Below are positions 1 through 8,372 of a DNA stretch of 64,000 nucleotides, in pieces (positions within the stretch are counted from its first letter, which is position 1; every line of letters starts with the position of its first letter). The notes beneath the pieces were generated by a model. That model had not been told where the DNA came from. It made no database searches and was given only the letters and a program-made list of their open reading frames with translations. Origin of the DNA: Pigmentiphaga litoralis (GTDB lineage Bacteria > Pseudomonadota > Gammaproteobacteria > Burkholderiales > Burkholderiaceae_B); the NCBI RefSeq assembly GCF_013408655.1, contig NZ_JACCBP010000001.1:620001-684000 (forward strand), in the 5' to 3' direction. Both the position numbers and the translations under genes were made by a program.

Positions 1-1
1 C

Positions 2-256
2 CGCAAGCTGCAGGAAGACCTGTTGTCCTTGCTGCGAGTGGAAAAAAAGACCGTCATTTTCGTGACGCATTCGATCGAAGAAGCCGTGTACCTGTCGGAC
101 GAGATTGTCTTGTTGACCCGACATCCGGGCAAAGTCGTCAAGACCATCCGCCCCGGCCTGGACCGCAATGCCAGCCCCGATGAAATCCGCCGCGACCAGC
201 GCTATCTGGATGCGGTCGACGACATCTGGTCCCAACTCAAACAGTACCTGGCCTGA
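2..256 (+). CDS. ABC transporter ATP-binding protein, C-terminal fragment
   Basis: This is the last 84 residues of an ABC ATPase whose start lies before the window. It shows the post-Walker-B end of the nucleotide-binding domain: the H-loop in FVTHSIEEAVYLSDEIVLL and the LTRHPGKVVK stretch typical of the nitrate/sulfonate/taurine importers (SsuB/TauB/NrtD). The permease follows after 3 bases, so the two form one importer complex at the inner membrane. The solute-binding protein must lie upstream. The substrate cannot be read from the sequence, but the molybdenum hydroxylase genes that follow suggest an aromatic or N-heterocyclic compound (inference). Confidence 0.9.
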   Translation, partial: RKLQEDLLSLLRVEKKTVIFVTHSIEEAVYLSDEIVLLTRHPGKVVKTIRPGLDRNASPDEIRRDQRYLDAVDDIWSQLKQYLA

Positions 257-259
257 GCC

Positions 260-1003
260 ATGGCCAAACAGAAACCCGTTCTGCTGTCGCTGGTGGCCTG
301 GGCGGTGCTGTGGGAACTGGCGGCGCGCTACGCGGCGTCCGACATGTTTCCGCCGCTGTCGCATGTCGTCACGACCGCCTTCAGCCTGGTCCAGCTGCAA
401 TCGTTCAAGGACGCGATCGTCATCACCGCCAGGGCATTCGCCACCGGCATGGCGCTGGCCATCGTGGTGGGCGTGCCGGTCGGCGCGCTGATGGGGCGAT
501 TCAAGCCGGTTGATCGCATCCTGAACGTGTGGGTCAACATCTTCATTGCCGCGCCCTTGACCGCCGTGGTGCCGGCCTTGATGCCCATTCTCGGCATCGG
601 CGAAACCACCGTGGTGGCGACCGTGTTCCTGTTCGCGGTGTGGGTCATCATCATCGATACCCGGGAAGGCATGGTCGGCATCAATCGGTCCTTGCTGGAG
701 ATGGCGCGCAGCAACGGCGCGACGCGGTGGCAGATGTTTTCCAAGATCATGCTGCCGTCGGCCATGCCTGAAGTCATGACCGGCATCCGCCTGAGCGTCG
801 TGCGCGGCATCAAGGGCGTGATCATCGGACAGATCGTTGTTGCCGTGGTCGGGCTCGGCGAACTGTTCGACACCTATCTGCATGGCTTCCAGATGGACCG
901 CTTCTGGGCCTTGGTGATGATCGTGTTCCTGCTCGGCATGACGCTGATGGGGGCGGTGGGCCTGGTCGAACGCCGCTTGACGCGCCATGCCAAGGTGCGG
1001 TGA
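260..1003 (+). CDS. ABC transporter permease, SsuC/TauC family
   Basis: A 247-residue inner-membrane permease with about six hydrophobic segments (first near residues 8-25, last near 213-235). The cytoplasmic EAA loop that docks on the ATPase is visible around residues 150-185 (ARSNGATRWQMFSKIMLPSA, then MPEVMTGIRLS). Length and motif fit the sulfonate/nitrate/taurine permease family (BPD_transp_1). It starts 3 bases after the ATPase stop and so is translated with it. A 75-base gap separates it from the hydroxylase genes, which run in the same direction and may belong to the same operon. Imported substrate unknown. Confidence 0.93.
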   Translation: MAKQKPVLLSLVAWAVLWELAARYAASDMFPPLSHVVTTAFSLVQLQSFKDAIVITARAFATGMALAIVVGVPVGALMGRFKPVDRILNVWVNIFIAAPLTAVVPALMPILGIGETTVVATVFLFAVWVIIIDTREGMVGINRSLLEMARSNGATRWQMFSKIMLPSAMPEVMTGIRLSVVRGIKGVIIGQIVVAVVGLGELFDTYLHGFQMDRFWALVMIVFLLGMTLMGAVGLVERRLTRHAKVR

Positions 1004-1078
1004 CAGGATGGTGGGGCGTGACGTTGGCGGCTGGGTAACGCCGGCAGTCGGGAAGCCTGCAGTCGTGACGCCCGCGCC

Positions 1079-2080
1079 ATGAAGCTCGCTCCTATCCACT
1101 ATGTGCGGCCGCGCAGCGAAGCCGAGTTGCTCGATGCGCTTGCCCGATATGGCGCCGATGCCGCTGTGCTGTCGGGCGGGCAGAGCCTGATGCCGGAACT
1201 GGCGCTGCGGACGCGCGCCGTCAAGGTAGTGGTGGATATCAACCACTTGCCGGACGCCGGTGGGATTGCGCTGGGCCTGGCGGCGGATGACCCGTTGCAA
1301 ACGGCGTCCTTGGGCGTCCATGCAGAGGCGTCGGCTCCGCGGCCCGGCGGATGGTTGCACATCGGGCCGCTGGTCCGTCATGGCGACCTGCTCAACCATC
1401 ACCTGGTGCAACGGCACGCGCCGGGCTGGGCGGCGGCCGCCGCGCATATCGGCAATGTGGCGGTGCGCAACCGGGGCACGGTCTGCGGGTCGCTGGCGTA
1501 TGCCGATCCGGGCGGCGAGCTTCCGCTGATCGCGGTGGCGTCGGGCGCGCGGGTTTGCCTGCGCGCATCGTCGGGCGTGCGCGAGGTGGCGGCCGAGTCG
1601 TTCTTTGCCGGTGCGTTCTGCACGGTGCGCCGTCCCGATGAATACATCGCTTGTGTCCGCGTACCAGTGGCCGGACCAGACAGTTTCCACTTCGTTGACG
1701 AGATTGCCCGACGGCCCACCGCGCCCGCCTTGGCGAGCATCGCATTGTCCGTTGATCCGATAATCGGTCAGGCACCGTCGGTGCGCATCGCCGTGGGCGG
1801 CGTGTCGGATCGGCCCCGGCTGCTGCCGGCGACCGGGGAGCGCATCTCGCATGCATTGCGTGGGATGACGGCAAGGCAGCGCGGCGAGGAGGGCGTGGGC
1901 GTTGCCCTTGATGTCGACGCCATCCGTGCAACCCTGCGCGCCGAGCTGACGCCGCTGGTCGAACGGGACGACGCCGCCTACCGCTTGCACTTGGCCGCCA
2001 CGCTGACCCGTGCGGTGGCCAAGCTGCGCGCGTCCTTGGACCTTTCCCCAGCCATGCCGCATCCCGGCCCCCTGACATGA
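1079..2080 (+). CDS. Molybdenum hydroxylase FAD-binding subunit (CoxM/CutM-like)
   Basis: Medium, FAD-binding subunit (333 residues) of a xanthine dehydrogenase/CO dehydrogenase-family enzyme. Both FAD motifs are present: LSGGQSLMP near residue 32, and IGNVAVRNRGTVCGSLAYAD near residue 124; the latter has Cys where the family usually has Gly (TIGGS). It passes electrons from the iron-sulfur subunit to the final acceptor. The stop overlaps the start of the iron-sulfur subunit by 4 bases (ATGA). Substrate unknown; nicotinate, isoquinoline, aldehyde and purine oxidising members all look alike in this subunit. Confidence 0.93.
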   Translation: MKLAPIHYVRPRSEAELLDALARYGADAAVLSGGQSLMPELALRTRAVKVVVDINHLPDAGGIALGLAADDPLQTASLGVHAEASAPRPGGWLHIGPLVRHGDLLNHHLVQRHAPGWAAAAAHIGNVAVRNRGTVCGSLAYADPGGELPLIAVASGARVCLRASSGVREVAAESFFAGAFCTVRRPDEYIACVRVPVAGPDSFHFVDEIARRPTAPALASIALSVDPIIGQAPSVRIAVGGVSDRPRLLPATGERISHALRGMTARQRGEEGVGVALDVDAIRATLRAELTPLVERDDAAYRLHLAATLTRAVAKLRASLDLSPAMPHPGPLT

Positions 2081-2595
2081 CCGCCTCCGCCCTGATTGCC
2101 GACGAACCCACCTTGCGCCTGCGCTGCACCGTCAATGGCAAGCTTCGCTCGCATGACGTGCCGGTGCGCATGACGCTGGCCGATTATCTGCGTGACGTGC
2201 TGGGCCTGACCGGCACGCACCTGGGTTGTGAGCAAGGACAATGCGGCGCGTGCACCGTCCGCGCCGATGGCGCCGTGGTGCGCGCCTGCCTCATGCTGGC
2301 CGTGCAGGCCGAGGGCATGCGCATCGACACGATCGAAGGCCTGAACGCCAGCGGCGAGCTGGCCGATCTGCAAGACGCTTTCTTTCGGCACGCAGCCTTG
2401 CAGTGCGGCTTCTGCACGGCAGGCATGCTGCTCACCGCCGACGATGCGCTGCGCAGCGACCCTGCCATCACGCGCGACGGGGTGCGCGCGGCCTTGACCG
2501 GCAATCTTTGCCGGTGCACGGGCTATCACGCCATTGTGGATGCGGTGGTCGATACGGCCGGGCTGCGCCGCGGCGCTGGGGACGCCAATGCGTGA
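2077..2595 (+). CDS. Molybdenum hydroxylase 2Fe-2S subunit (CoxS-like)
   Basis: Small iron-sulfur subunit of 172 residues. The plant-type ferredoxin cluster ligands are Cys51, Cys56, Cys59 and Cys71 (CEQGQCGACTV). The second cluster ligands are Cys110, Cys113, Cys145 and Cys147 (QCGFCTAGM and LCRCTGY). All eight are intact, so electron transfer from the molybdenum centre to FAD should work. It overlaps the medium subunit by 4 bases upstream and the large subunit by 8 bases downstream, indicating tight translational coupling. Confidence 0.96.
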   Translation: MTASALIADEPTLRLRCTVNGKLRSHDVPVRMTLADYLRDVLGLTGTHLGCEQGQCGACTVRADGAVVRACLMLAVQAEGMRIDTIEGLNASGELADLQDAFFRHAALQCGFCTAGMLLTADDALRSDPAITRDGVRAALTGNLCRCTGYHAIVDAVVDTAGLRRGAGDANA

Positions 2596-4936
2596 AGGCG
2601 AGGCACTCGGCCGCGGGCTGTCGTCGCCCCGCAACCGCCGCCTGCTGGCAGGCCGCGGCCGCTACGTGGCTGACCTGCCGTTTCCCACCAGCCTGCACGC
2701 CGCCTTCCTGCGCAGCCCGTGGGGCCACGCGCGCATCGTCCGCATCGACGTCGACGCAGCGCGCCACATGCCAGGCGTCGAAGCCGTCCTGACCGGCGCG
2801 GACATTGCCCCCATCTGCCAGGGCTATCGCGGCGCCACCGCCGCGTTCCCGGACCTGCAGGCACCCTTGCAACATCCGTTGGCGATCGATACCGCGCGAT
2901 GGCACGGCGAACCCGTCGTGATGGTGATCGCCGACAGCCGCGCGCAAGCGGAAGATGCCTGCGCGCGCGTGGTGGTGGAGTGGGACGAACTGCCGGCACT
3001 GACCGACCCGCGGGCTGCACTGGCCGCGCCGCCCATGCATGCCGATCTGCCCAGCAATCTGGTGCTGCATCTGGACCAGCAGTCTGGCCAGCCTGATGCC
3101 GTGTTCGCCACCGCCGCGCATGTCGTCGCGTGCGACTTCGGCTTCAATCGGCATACCGGCGTTCCCTTGGAAACCCGCGGCCTGGTTGCCGAATTCGAGC
3201 CGAACGAACGACGATTGACGGTGCACCTGAGCCATCAGTGCCCGCACCAGATGCAAGAGGAATACGCGAATCTGCTCGGGTTGGACGCCCATCGGGTCCG
3301 CGTCATCTGCCCGGACGTGGGCGGCGCATTCGGCATCAAGCAGCAGCTCTATGGCGACGAACTGGCCGTGTGCGCCGCAGCAGTCCTGCTGGGGTGCACG
3401 GTGCGATTCATTGCGGATCGCAACGAGTCCATGCTGTCCGACATCCAGGCCCGGGAACACCGGGTCGCCGGCAAGCTGGCGGTGGATGCGCAGGGCAAGC
3501 TGCTGGCGTTCCAGGTGCAGGACCTGTACGCGATCGGGCCGTACTCGCAATATCCGCGATCCAGCCTGGGCGAGCCCCGCGCAATCATGGGCCTGTGCGG
3601 AGCACCGTATCGCTTCGACGCCTTCGCGGCATCCGCCGACATCGTCTTCCAGAACAAGGGTATGGCAGGGCATTACCGCGGCGTGGGCCACCCCCTGGCC
3701 TGCGCGGTGACCGAAGCCTTGATTGACGAGGCCGCCCGCGCCTGCGGCATCGACCCGATTGAAGTGCGCCGCCGCAACTTCCTGCAGCCGTCCGACTTCC
3801 CGTATGTGTCGCCCACGGGTACGCGCTTTGAACGACTGGCCTTCACGCAAAGCCTGGCCGCGCTGGAACAGGAAGTGGACCTTGCTGCCCTGCGCGCGTC
3901 GATCGCCGACGCCCGTGCGTCCGGCCGCATCCAGGGCCTCGGCATCGCCGCCTTCGTGGAACAGACGTCGCGCGGCCCGTGGTTCTACGGGCAGGGCGAA
4001 CAGGCGGTATCCAGCCGCGACGGGTGCACGCTGCGCCTGGAACCGTCCGGTCACTTTCGCTGCATTTCCAGTGTGACCGAGCAGGGGCAGGGCACCGAGA
4101 TGGGCGTGCGGCAGGTGGTCGCGCATGGCCTGGGTGTGGCGCCTGACCGCGTGGACGTGCTGACCGGAGACACCGCCATCACGTCGCACGGCGGCGGAAC
4201 CTGGGGTTCCCGCGGCATGGCAATCGGCGGTCAGGCCGCCTACGACGCTGCCGTCCTGCTGCGTACAGAGATCCTGAAGCTGGCCGCGATCCTGCTCAAG
4301 ACCCAGGCCGACATGCTTGACCTTTGCAACGATCAGATTGTGAACGTCAACGATGGCATGCCCCGCCTTGCCCTGCGTGCACTGGCTGAAGCCGCCCACT
4401 TCCGGCCTTACGAATTCAGCGGCATCCAGCCGCAACTGGCCACCAGCACCACCTACGGCCCGCTCAAGCAGCCCTTCCGGTGCGGCACCGGCATCCAGTT
4501 GTCGCACATCGAGGTCGATCCTGGCACCGGCCAGATCCGTCTGCTCCGCCATATCGTCGTCCACGAGGCAGGCCGAGTCGTCAATCCCGTGCTGGTTAAC
4601 GAACAGGTTCGCGGCGGCGTCGCGCAAGGCCTGGGCGCCGCGTTGATGGAAGAGTGCGCCTACGATGCGCAAGGCCGTTCGCTTGCGTCGTCCCTGGCCA
4701 GCTACGACCTGCCCATGGCCGTCGATCTGCCCGACATTGAATTGATCCACGCCGACAGTCCCGCGTTCACGGATGACGGGCTCGGCATCGTCGGCGTTGG
4801 CGAAGCGGGAACCGTGGGTGCAGCGGCGGCTGTCATGAACGCGCTCAATGATGCGCTGGCGTCGATGGGCGCCGGCCGCGTCTTCACATTGCCCCTGACG
4901 CCCGAGCGCGTACTGCGCGCGATGGGTGCGCTTTAA
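2588..4936 (+). CDS. Molybdenum hydroxylase molybdopterin-binding subunit
   Basis: Large catalytic subunit, 782 residues. The start is taken at the ATG inside the end of the 2Fe-2S gene (MREGEALGRG), because the upstream in-frame codons only read through that gene. Family landmarks are the N-terminal GRGRYVADL segment, GGAFGIKQ and RGVGHPLACAVTEALIDEAA of the cofactor region, TEQGQGTEMG, and the C-terminal VGEAGTVGAA segment, whose Glu is the catalytic base. The active site therefore looks complete. The gene order M-S-L after an ABC importer suggests uptake and hydroxylation of an aromatic or heterocyclic substrate; the substrate is an inference. Confidence 0.94.
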   Translation: MREGEALGRGLSSPRNRRLLAGRGRYVADLPFPTSLHAAFLRSPWGHARIVRIDVDAARHMPGVEAVLTGADIAPICQGYRGATAAFPDLQAPLQHPLAIDTARWHGEPVVMVIADSRAQAEDACARVVVEWDELPALTDPRAALAAPPMHADLPSNLVLHLDQQSGQPDAVFATAAHVVACDFGFNRHTGVPLETRGLVAEFEPNERRLTVHLSHQCPHQMQEEYANLLGLDAHRVRVICPDVGGAFGIKQQLYGDELAVCAAAVLLGCTVRFIADRNESMLSDIQAREHRVAGKLAVDAQGKLLAFQVQDLYAIGPYSQYPRSSLGEPRAIMGLCGAPYRFDAFAASADIVFQNKGMAGHYRGVGHPLACAVTEALIDEAARACGIDPIEVRRRNFLQPSDFPYVSPTGTRFERLAFTQSLAALEQEVDLAALRASIADARASGRIQGLGIAAFVEQTSRGPWFYGQGEQAVSSRDGCTLRLEPSGHFRCISSVTEQGQGTEMGVRQVVAHGLGVAPDRVDVLTGDTAITSHGGGTWGSRGMAIGGQAAYDAAVLLRTEILKLAAILLKTQADMLDLCNDQIVNVNDGMPRLALRALAEAAHFRPYEFSGIQPQLATSTTYGPLKQPFRCGTGIQLSHIEVDPGTGQIRLLRHIVVHEAGRVVNPVLVNEQVRGGVAQGLGAALMEECAYDAQGRSLASSLASYDLPMAVDLPDIELIHADSPAFTDDGLGIVGVGEAGTVGAAAAVMNALNDALASMGAGRVFTLPLTPERVLRAMGAL

Positions 4937-4954
4937 CGACCCAGCCTTAGCTGC

Positions 4955-5017
4955 AATACGAATATTTTGCTTTTATTCGTATATCAGGTAAATTACATTT
5001 ACTTGTATTGCAGGTAA
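4955..5017 (+). promoter_or_regulatory. hipBA promoter and operator region
   Basis: AT-rich stretch in the 90 bases before hipB, in sharp contrast to the GC-rich neighbours. ATACGAATA at 4956-4964 and TATTCGTAT at 4974-4982 form a perfect 9-base inverted repeat with a 9-base spacer. CAGGTAA occurs at 4985-4991 and again at 5011-5017, and CAGGTAAAT at 4985-4993 nearly mirrors ATTTACTTG at 4997-5005. A possible -35 TTGCTT lies at 4967-4972. These are plausible HipB dimer sites for autoregulation; the match is by pattern only. Confidence 0.6.
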
Positions 5018-5026
5018 GGCCCACTC

Positions 5027-5281
5027 ATGTCCCGTCACGTTCTGATCACCAGCGCACAACTGAGTCTGGAGTTTCAAGCCGCCCGGCGCGCACTGGGGCT
5101 GACCCAGGCGGACATCGGCGCCCGGATTGGCCTCAGCCAATCTCGCGTGTCCCACCTGGAATTGCATCCGGAACAGCTCAGCGCGGAACAGCTCCTTGCC
5201 TGGTGTGCGGTGCTGGGGTTGGAGTTATCGATCGGCAAGCGGGGCACGGCCGCATCGGCACCTGCTGCCACGGACTGGTGA
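5027..5281 (+). CDS. hipB: HipB-like antitoxin, XRE-family regulator
   Basis: An 84-residue DNA-binding antitoxin. A Cro/C1-type helix-turn-helix spans about residues 14-68 (RRALGLTQADIGARIGLSQS, then RVSHLEL). In known pairs HipB neutralises HipA by binding it and represses the operon. The stop is one base before the hipA start codon, the usual arrangement, and inverted repeats sit just upstream. The C-terminal tail after residue 72 is short and small-residue rich, as in HipB proteins where it is flexible. Confidence 0.9.
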   Translation: MSRHVLITSAQLSLEFQAARRALGLTQADIGARIGLSQSRVSHLELHPEQLSAEQLLAWCAVLGLELSIGKRGTAASAPAATDW

Positions 5282-5282
5282 C

Positions 5283-6623
5283 ATGGGGCGCAGCTCACAC
5301 AGCCGAAGCCTGTCCCTGTGGACGAACGGCGTGCGCATCGGGCGCTGGACGATTCCTGCGCGGGATGCGCCGGAATTGCAGTACGACGCTGATTGGGTAG
5401 GTGCGGACGTCGGACGCCCGCTATCGCTCTCACTGCCTTTCAATCTGTCGAACGCCCCGATCAAGGGCGACAAAGTCGCCAATTATTTCGACAATCTGCT
5501 GCCCGACAGCGATGCCATCCGGCGCCGCGTGGCCGACCGCTTCAGGACAGCATCGACTGACGCATTCGACCTGTTGAAAGCGGTTGGCCGTGACTGCGTC
5601 GGCGCGGTGCAAATCCTTGGCGAGGACGAATCCCCCGATGGTTTCGACCGAATCGACAGTGTGCCCATGTCCGAAGAGGACATCGAGCGCCACCTGATCG
5701 CCACCGTGTCGCCCAATGGATTCGGCGGGGCCTACGGACCTGATGCAGACTTCCGCATCTCGCTGGCAGGGGCCCAGGAAAAGACGGCATTCCTGCGTTG
5801 GCAAGGCCAGTGGTGCGCGCCGCGCGGCACGACGCCGACCAGCCATATTTTCAAGCTTCCATTGGGCCTGATGGGGGGAAGGCAGGCGGACTTCACGGCG
5901 TCGGTCGACAACGAATGGTTGTGCTTGCGCATCCTGAAGGCGTACGGCCTGGCCGTTGCCAACGCGCAGATCGAGACCTTTGGCACACAGCGGGTACTGG
6001 TCGTCGAACGGTTCGACCGGCGACTTGCGCCCGATGGACGGTGGCTGCTCCGTCTGCCGCAAGAAGATTTTTGCCAGGTCGAAGGGTGCTCCCCGCTGCA
6101 CAAGTATGAAAACGAAGGGGGCCCTGGACTCAAAGCGTTGTTCACGGCGCTGCGGCGGTCGGTCGACGCCGATGCGGATATGACGACGCTGATGACCGCG
6201 CAGATACTTTTCTGGATGCTGCGTGCACCGGACGGTCATGCCAAGAACTTCAGCATCCACCTCCTGCCGCGCGGCCAATTCAGGCTGACGCGCATGTATG
6301 ACGTGATGTCCGCTTACCCCGTCATGGGCAAGGGCGCCGCGCAATGGTCGCCGTTTGACGTCAAGCTGGCGATGGCGTTGCTGGGCAAGAATCGCCACTA
6401 CGCCATGCACGACATACAGCGTCGGCACTTCAACACCACGGCGCAAAAGGTGGGCTACGCCGCCAGCGCCGAACCGCTCATTGAAGCGATCCTGGCGCGT
6501 ACGCCCCAAGTCATTGCAGAAGTCAGCGCCGATTTGCCCAAAGGGTTCTCTCCTCAGATTGCCGACGTGATCCTGCAAGGACTTGCCCAGGCGGCCGCGA
6601 TGCTTGAAGCGATGGCGCCCTGA
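5283..6623 (+). CDS. hipA: HipA-family serine/threonine kinase toxin
   Basis: A 446-residue HipA kinase. The ATG at 5283 is chosen because it follows hipB by one base; in-frame codons upstream only read through hipB. Kinase landmarks line up with Escherichia coli HipA: LAGAQEKTAFL near residue 161, the lysine in HIFKLP (Lys191), the catalytic loop DGHAKNFS with Asp317 and Asn322, and the metal-binding Asp340 in MYDVMS. All catalytic residues are present, so the toxin looks active. E. coli HipA phosphorylates glutamyl-tRNA synthetase and causes growth arrest; the target here is inferred. Confidence 0.94.
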   Translation: MGRSSHSRSLSLWTNGVRIGRWTIPARDAPELQYDADWVGADVGRPLSLSLPFNLSNAPIKGDKVANYFDNLLPDSDAIRRRVADRFRTASTDAFDLLKAVGRDCVGAVQILGEDESPDGFDRIDSVPMSEEDIERHLIATVSPNGFGGAYGPDADFRISLAGAQEKTAFLRWQGQWCAPRGTTPTSHIFKLPLGLMGGRQADFTASVDNEWLCLRILKAYGLAVANAQIETFGTQRVLVVERFDRRLAPDGRWLLRLPQEDFCQVEGCSPLHKYENEGGPGLKALFTALRRSVDADADMTTLMTAQILFWMLRAPDGHAKNFSIHLLPRGQFRLTRMYDVMSAYPVMGKGAAQWSPFDVKLAMALLGKNRHYAMHDIQRRHFNTTAQKVGYAASAEPLIEAILARTPQVIAEVSADLPKGFSPQIADVILQGLAQAAAMLEAMAP

Positions 6624-6629
6624 CGCTTT

Positions 6630-7550
6630 TCAGCGCTCCATCAGCATGTCCACAAACGCCCGCACCTTGGCGGGCCGGAATCGCGCCGACGGGAACACGG
6701 CGTGGATGCCGCCCGCAGGCAGCCGCCACGTGGGCAGAACCGGGATCAACCGTCCGGCCGCAAGATCCTGAGCGATCGCATAATCCGGCAGCACCGACAA
6801 TCCCGCGCCATGAATGACGGCTTCCCGCACGGCCAGGGTCGCGTCGAGCAGGATCGACGGATGCACCGTCACGGTCTTGCGTTGTCCGTCGCTGGACGTG
6901 AACTGCCAGCGCGCCGGGTCGCGCAGCGCGGTGTTGGCGACGAAGGGCAGGGCGGCAATCTCTTCCGGGCGTTTCAACCGCGCCACCTTTGATGCCAGGG
7001 CGGGGGCAGCCACCAGCAACTGCTGGAAGGCGCCGATCTTGCGTGCCTGCAAGCCGCTTTCCGCCAGCCAGCCCACACGGATCGCCAGTTCGATGTTGCC
7101 GGACATCAGATCCAGCATCTCGTCACTCAGCCGCGCGTCAACCTTGCAGGAGGGGTAGCGCTGGGTGAACGCGGCGATCACCGGGACCAGGACACCCACG
7201 CCGTAGTCGAACGGGGCGGTCAACCTGAGCGTGCCGGTCGGTTCGGTTGATCCTTCGGCCAGTTCGCCAAAGGCCGCTTCGGCGTCCTGCAGGATGGCGG
7301 CGCAGCGATGGTAAAAGGCCTGGCCGGTTTCGGTGGGCTGCACCTTGCGGGTAGTGCGCACCAGCAGCGACGTCCTGAATTCGCTTTCCAGCCGCGCGAC
7401 CTGCTGGCTGACCACCGCCTTGGTGATCCCCAGCCGTTCAGCGGCCGCCGTGAAGGACCCGGTTTCGACCACGGCCACAAAGTAGGACAGGCGCCGAAGA
7501 TTGCCGATACCGCCCGGCCCGGCGTCGTTTTGATTGTATGGCTTAGGCAT
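6630..7550 (-). CDS. LysR-family transcriptional regulator
   Basis: A 306-residue LysR protein. The winged helix-turn-helix covers about residues 18-77 (VAVVETGSFTAAAERLGITK, then AVVSQQVARLE), followed by the PBP2-type effector domain. The TGSFTAAAERLG and DLMSGNIELAIRVG segments place it in the large CrgA/DmlR-like subgroup. It is divergent from the DsbA-like gene, with an inverted repeat overlapping its own start codon, so both autoregulation and control of the dsbA/MBL pair are likely. Effector unknown. Confidence 0.92.
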   Translation of the reverse strand: MPKPYNQNDAGPGGIGNLRRLSYFVAVVETGSFTAAAERLGITKAVVSQQVARLESEFRTSLLVRTTRKVQPTETGQAFYHRCAAILQDAEAAFGELAEGSTEPTGTLRLTAPFDYGVGVLVPVIAAFTQRYPSCKVDARLSDEMLDLMSGNIELAIRVGWLAESGLQARKIGAFQQLLVAAPALASKVARLKRPEEIAALPFVANTALRDPARWQFTSSDGQRKTVTVHPSILLDATLAVREAVIHGAGLSVLPDYAIAQDLAAGRLIPVLPTWRLPAGGIHAVFPSARFRPAKVRAFVDMLMER

Positions 7551-7571
7551 ACATTGTGTTTAGCATGTATG
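7548..7571. promoter_or_regulatory. Candidate LysR-type operator
   Basis: CATACAT at 7548-7554 and ATGTATG at 7565-7571 form a perfect 7-base inverted repeat with a 10-base spacer, of the T-N11-A type bound by LysR proteins. It overlaps the lysR start codon and lies about 55 bases before the DsbA-like gene. Binding is inferred. Confidence 0.5.
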
Positions 7572-7625
7572 TATTTATCAATCAATGCCGCGGATCTACG
7601 ATGGCTTCCATACCGGAGACCTTCC

Positions 7626-8285
7626 ATGACGCCAAGCACTGATTCCGCTACCAACATCCTGTACTACGTTTTCGATCCGCTGTGCGGCTGGTGCTACGCG
7701 GCCATGCCGGCCCTGGCCGCTGTCAAGGACTTGCCGGGCATCCACATCGAACTGCTGCCCGCCGGACTGTTCACGGGCACCGGGGCGCGGTTGATGGACG
7801 ATACGTTTGCCGCCTACGCGTGGTCCAACGACCAGCGTATCCAGCGCCTGACCGGCCAGCGCTTTACGCCGGCGTACCGCGACCAGGTGCTGGCCAATCG
7901 CGTGCAACCCTTCGACAGTGGCGCCGCCACCGTCGCCCTGACGGCGGTTGCCCTGACCGCGCCCAGCCGCCAACTTGATGCCCTCGCGGCGATTCAGCAG
8001 GCGCGGTATGTCGACGGCCGCGATGTCACGTCCACCGAAACGCTTGGGAAGGTGCTGGCGGCCGAGGGACTGGACGCCGCGGCAAGCGCGCTGTCCGCAC
8101 CGGGTCGTGACCTGGCGGCAGCCACCCGCGAACGCATGCAACGCGCCCAGCAATTCATGCGGCAGTTCGGCGTGCGCGGCGTTCCCGCGCTGATCGTTGA
8201 CTCGGGCAACCATCTGTCGTTGGTCGACCATTCTTCCAGTTACGGCAATCCGTCAGCCCTGATCGGCCTGTTGAACGCCGTCTGA
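7626..8285 (+). CDS. DsbA-family thioredoxin-fold protein
   Basis: A 219-residue DsbA-like (COG3531-type) protein. The redox motif CGWCY is near residue 20 and the cis-proline loop RGVPALIV near residue 181; a helical insertion lies between. No signal peptide is visible, so it is probably cytoplasmic, like the FrnE/2-hydroxychromene-isomerase-like members rather than periplasmic DsbA. The ATG at 7626 begins the conserved N-terminus (DSATNILYYVFDPLCGWCY). It may be co-transcribed with the MBL-fold gene 87 bases downstream. Confidence 0.87.
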   Translation: MTPSTDSATNILYYVFDPLCGWCYAAMPALAAVKDLPGIHIELLPAGLFTGTGARLMDDTFAAYAWSNDQRIQRLTGQRFTPAYRDQVLANRVQPFDSGAATVALTAVALTAPSRQLDALAAIQQARYVDGRDVTSTETLGKVLAAEGLDAAASALSAPGRDLAAATRERMQRAQQFMRQFGVRGVPALIVDSGNHLSLVDHSSSYGNPSALIGLLNAV

Positions 8286-8372
8286 TGGGTTTCTTCGTCA
8301 TGCAGGGTCGGTTGACGCTTGCAAGACCGCAGCACCTTTCGCATTCACCCGTTTTCATCTCAAGGCATTGCC

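Noticed and set aside
1015..1075. GGGCGTGACG and CGTGACGCCC near-inverted repeat between the ABC permease and hydroxylase genes.
   Set aside because: One mismatch and 41 bases apart; no clear role.
2468..4750. Open frame of 760 codons antisense to the molybdenum hydroxylase large subunit.
   Set aside because: Composition typical of an antisense shadow; the plus-strand enzyme is unmistakable.
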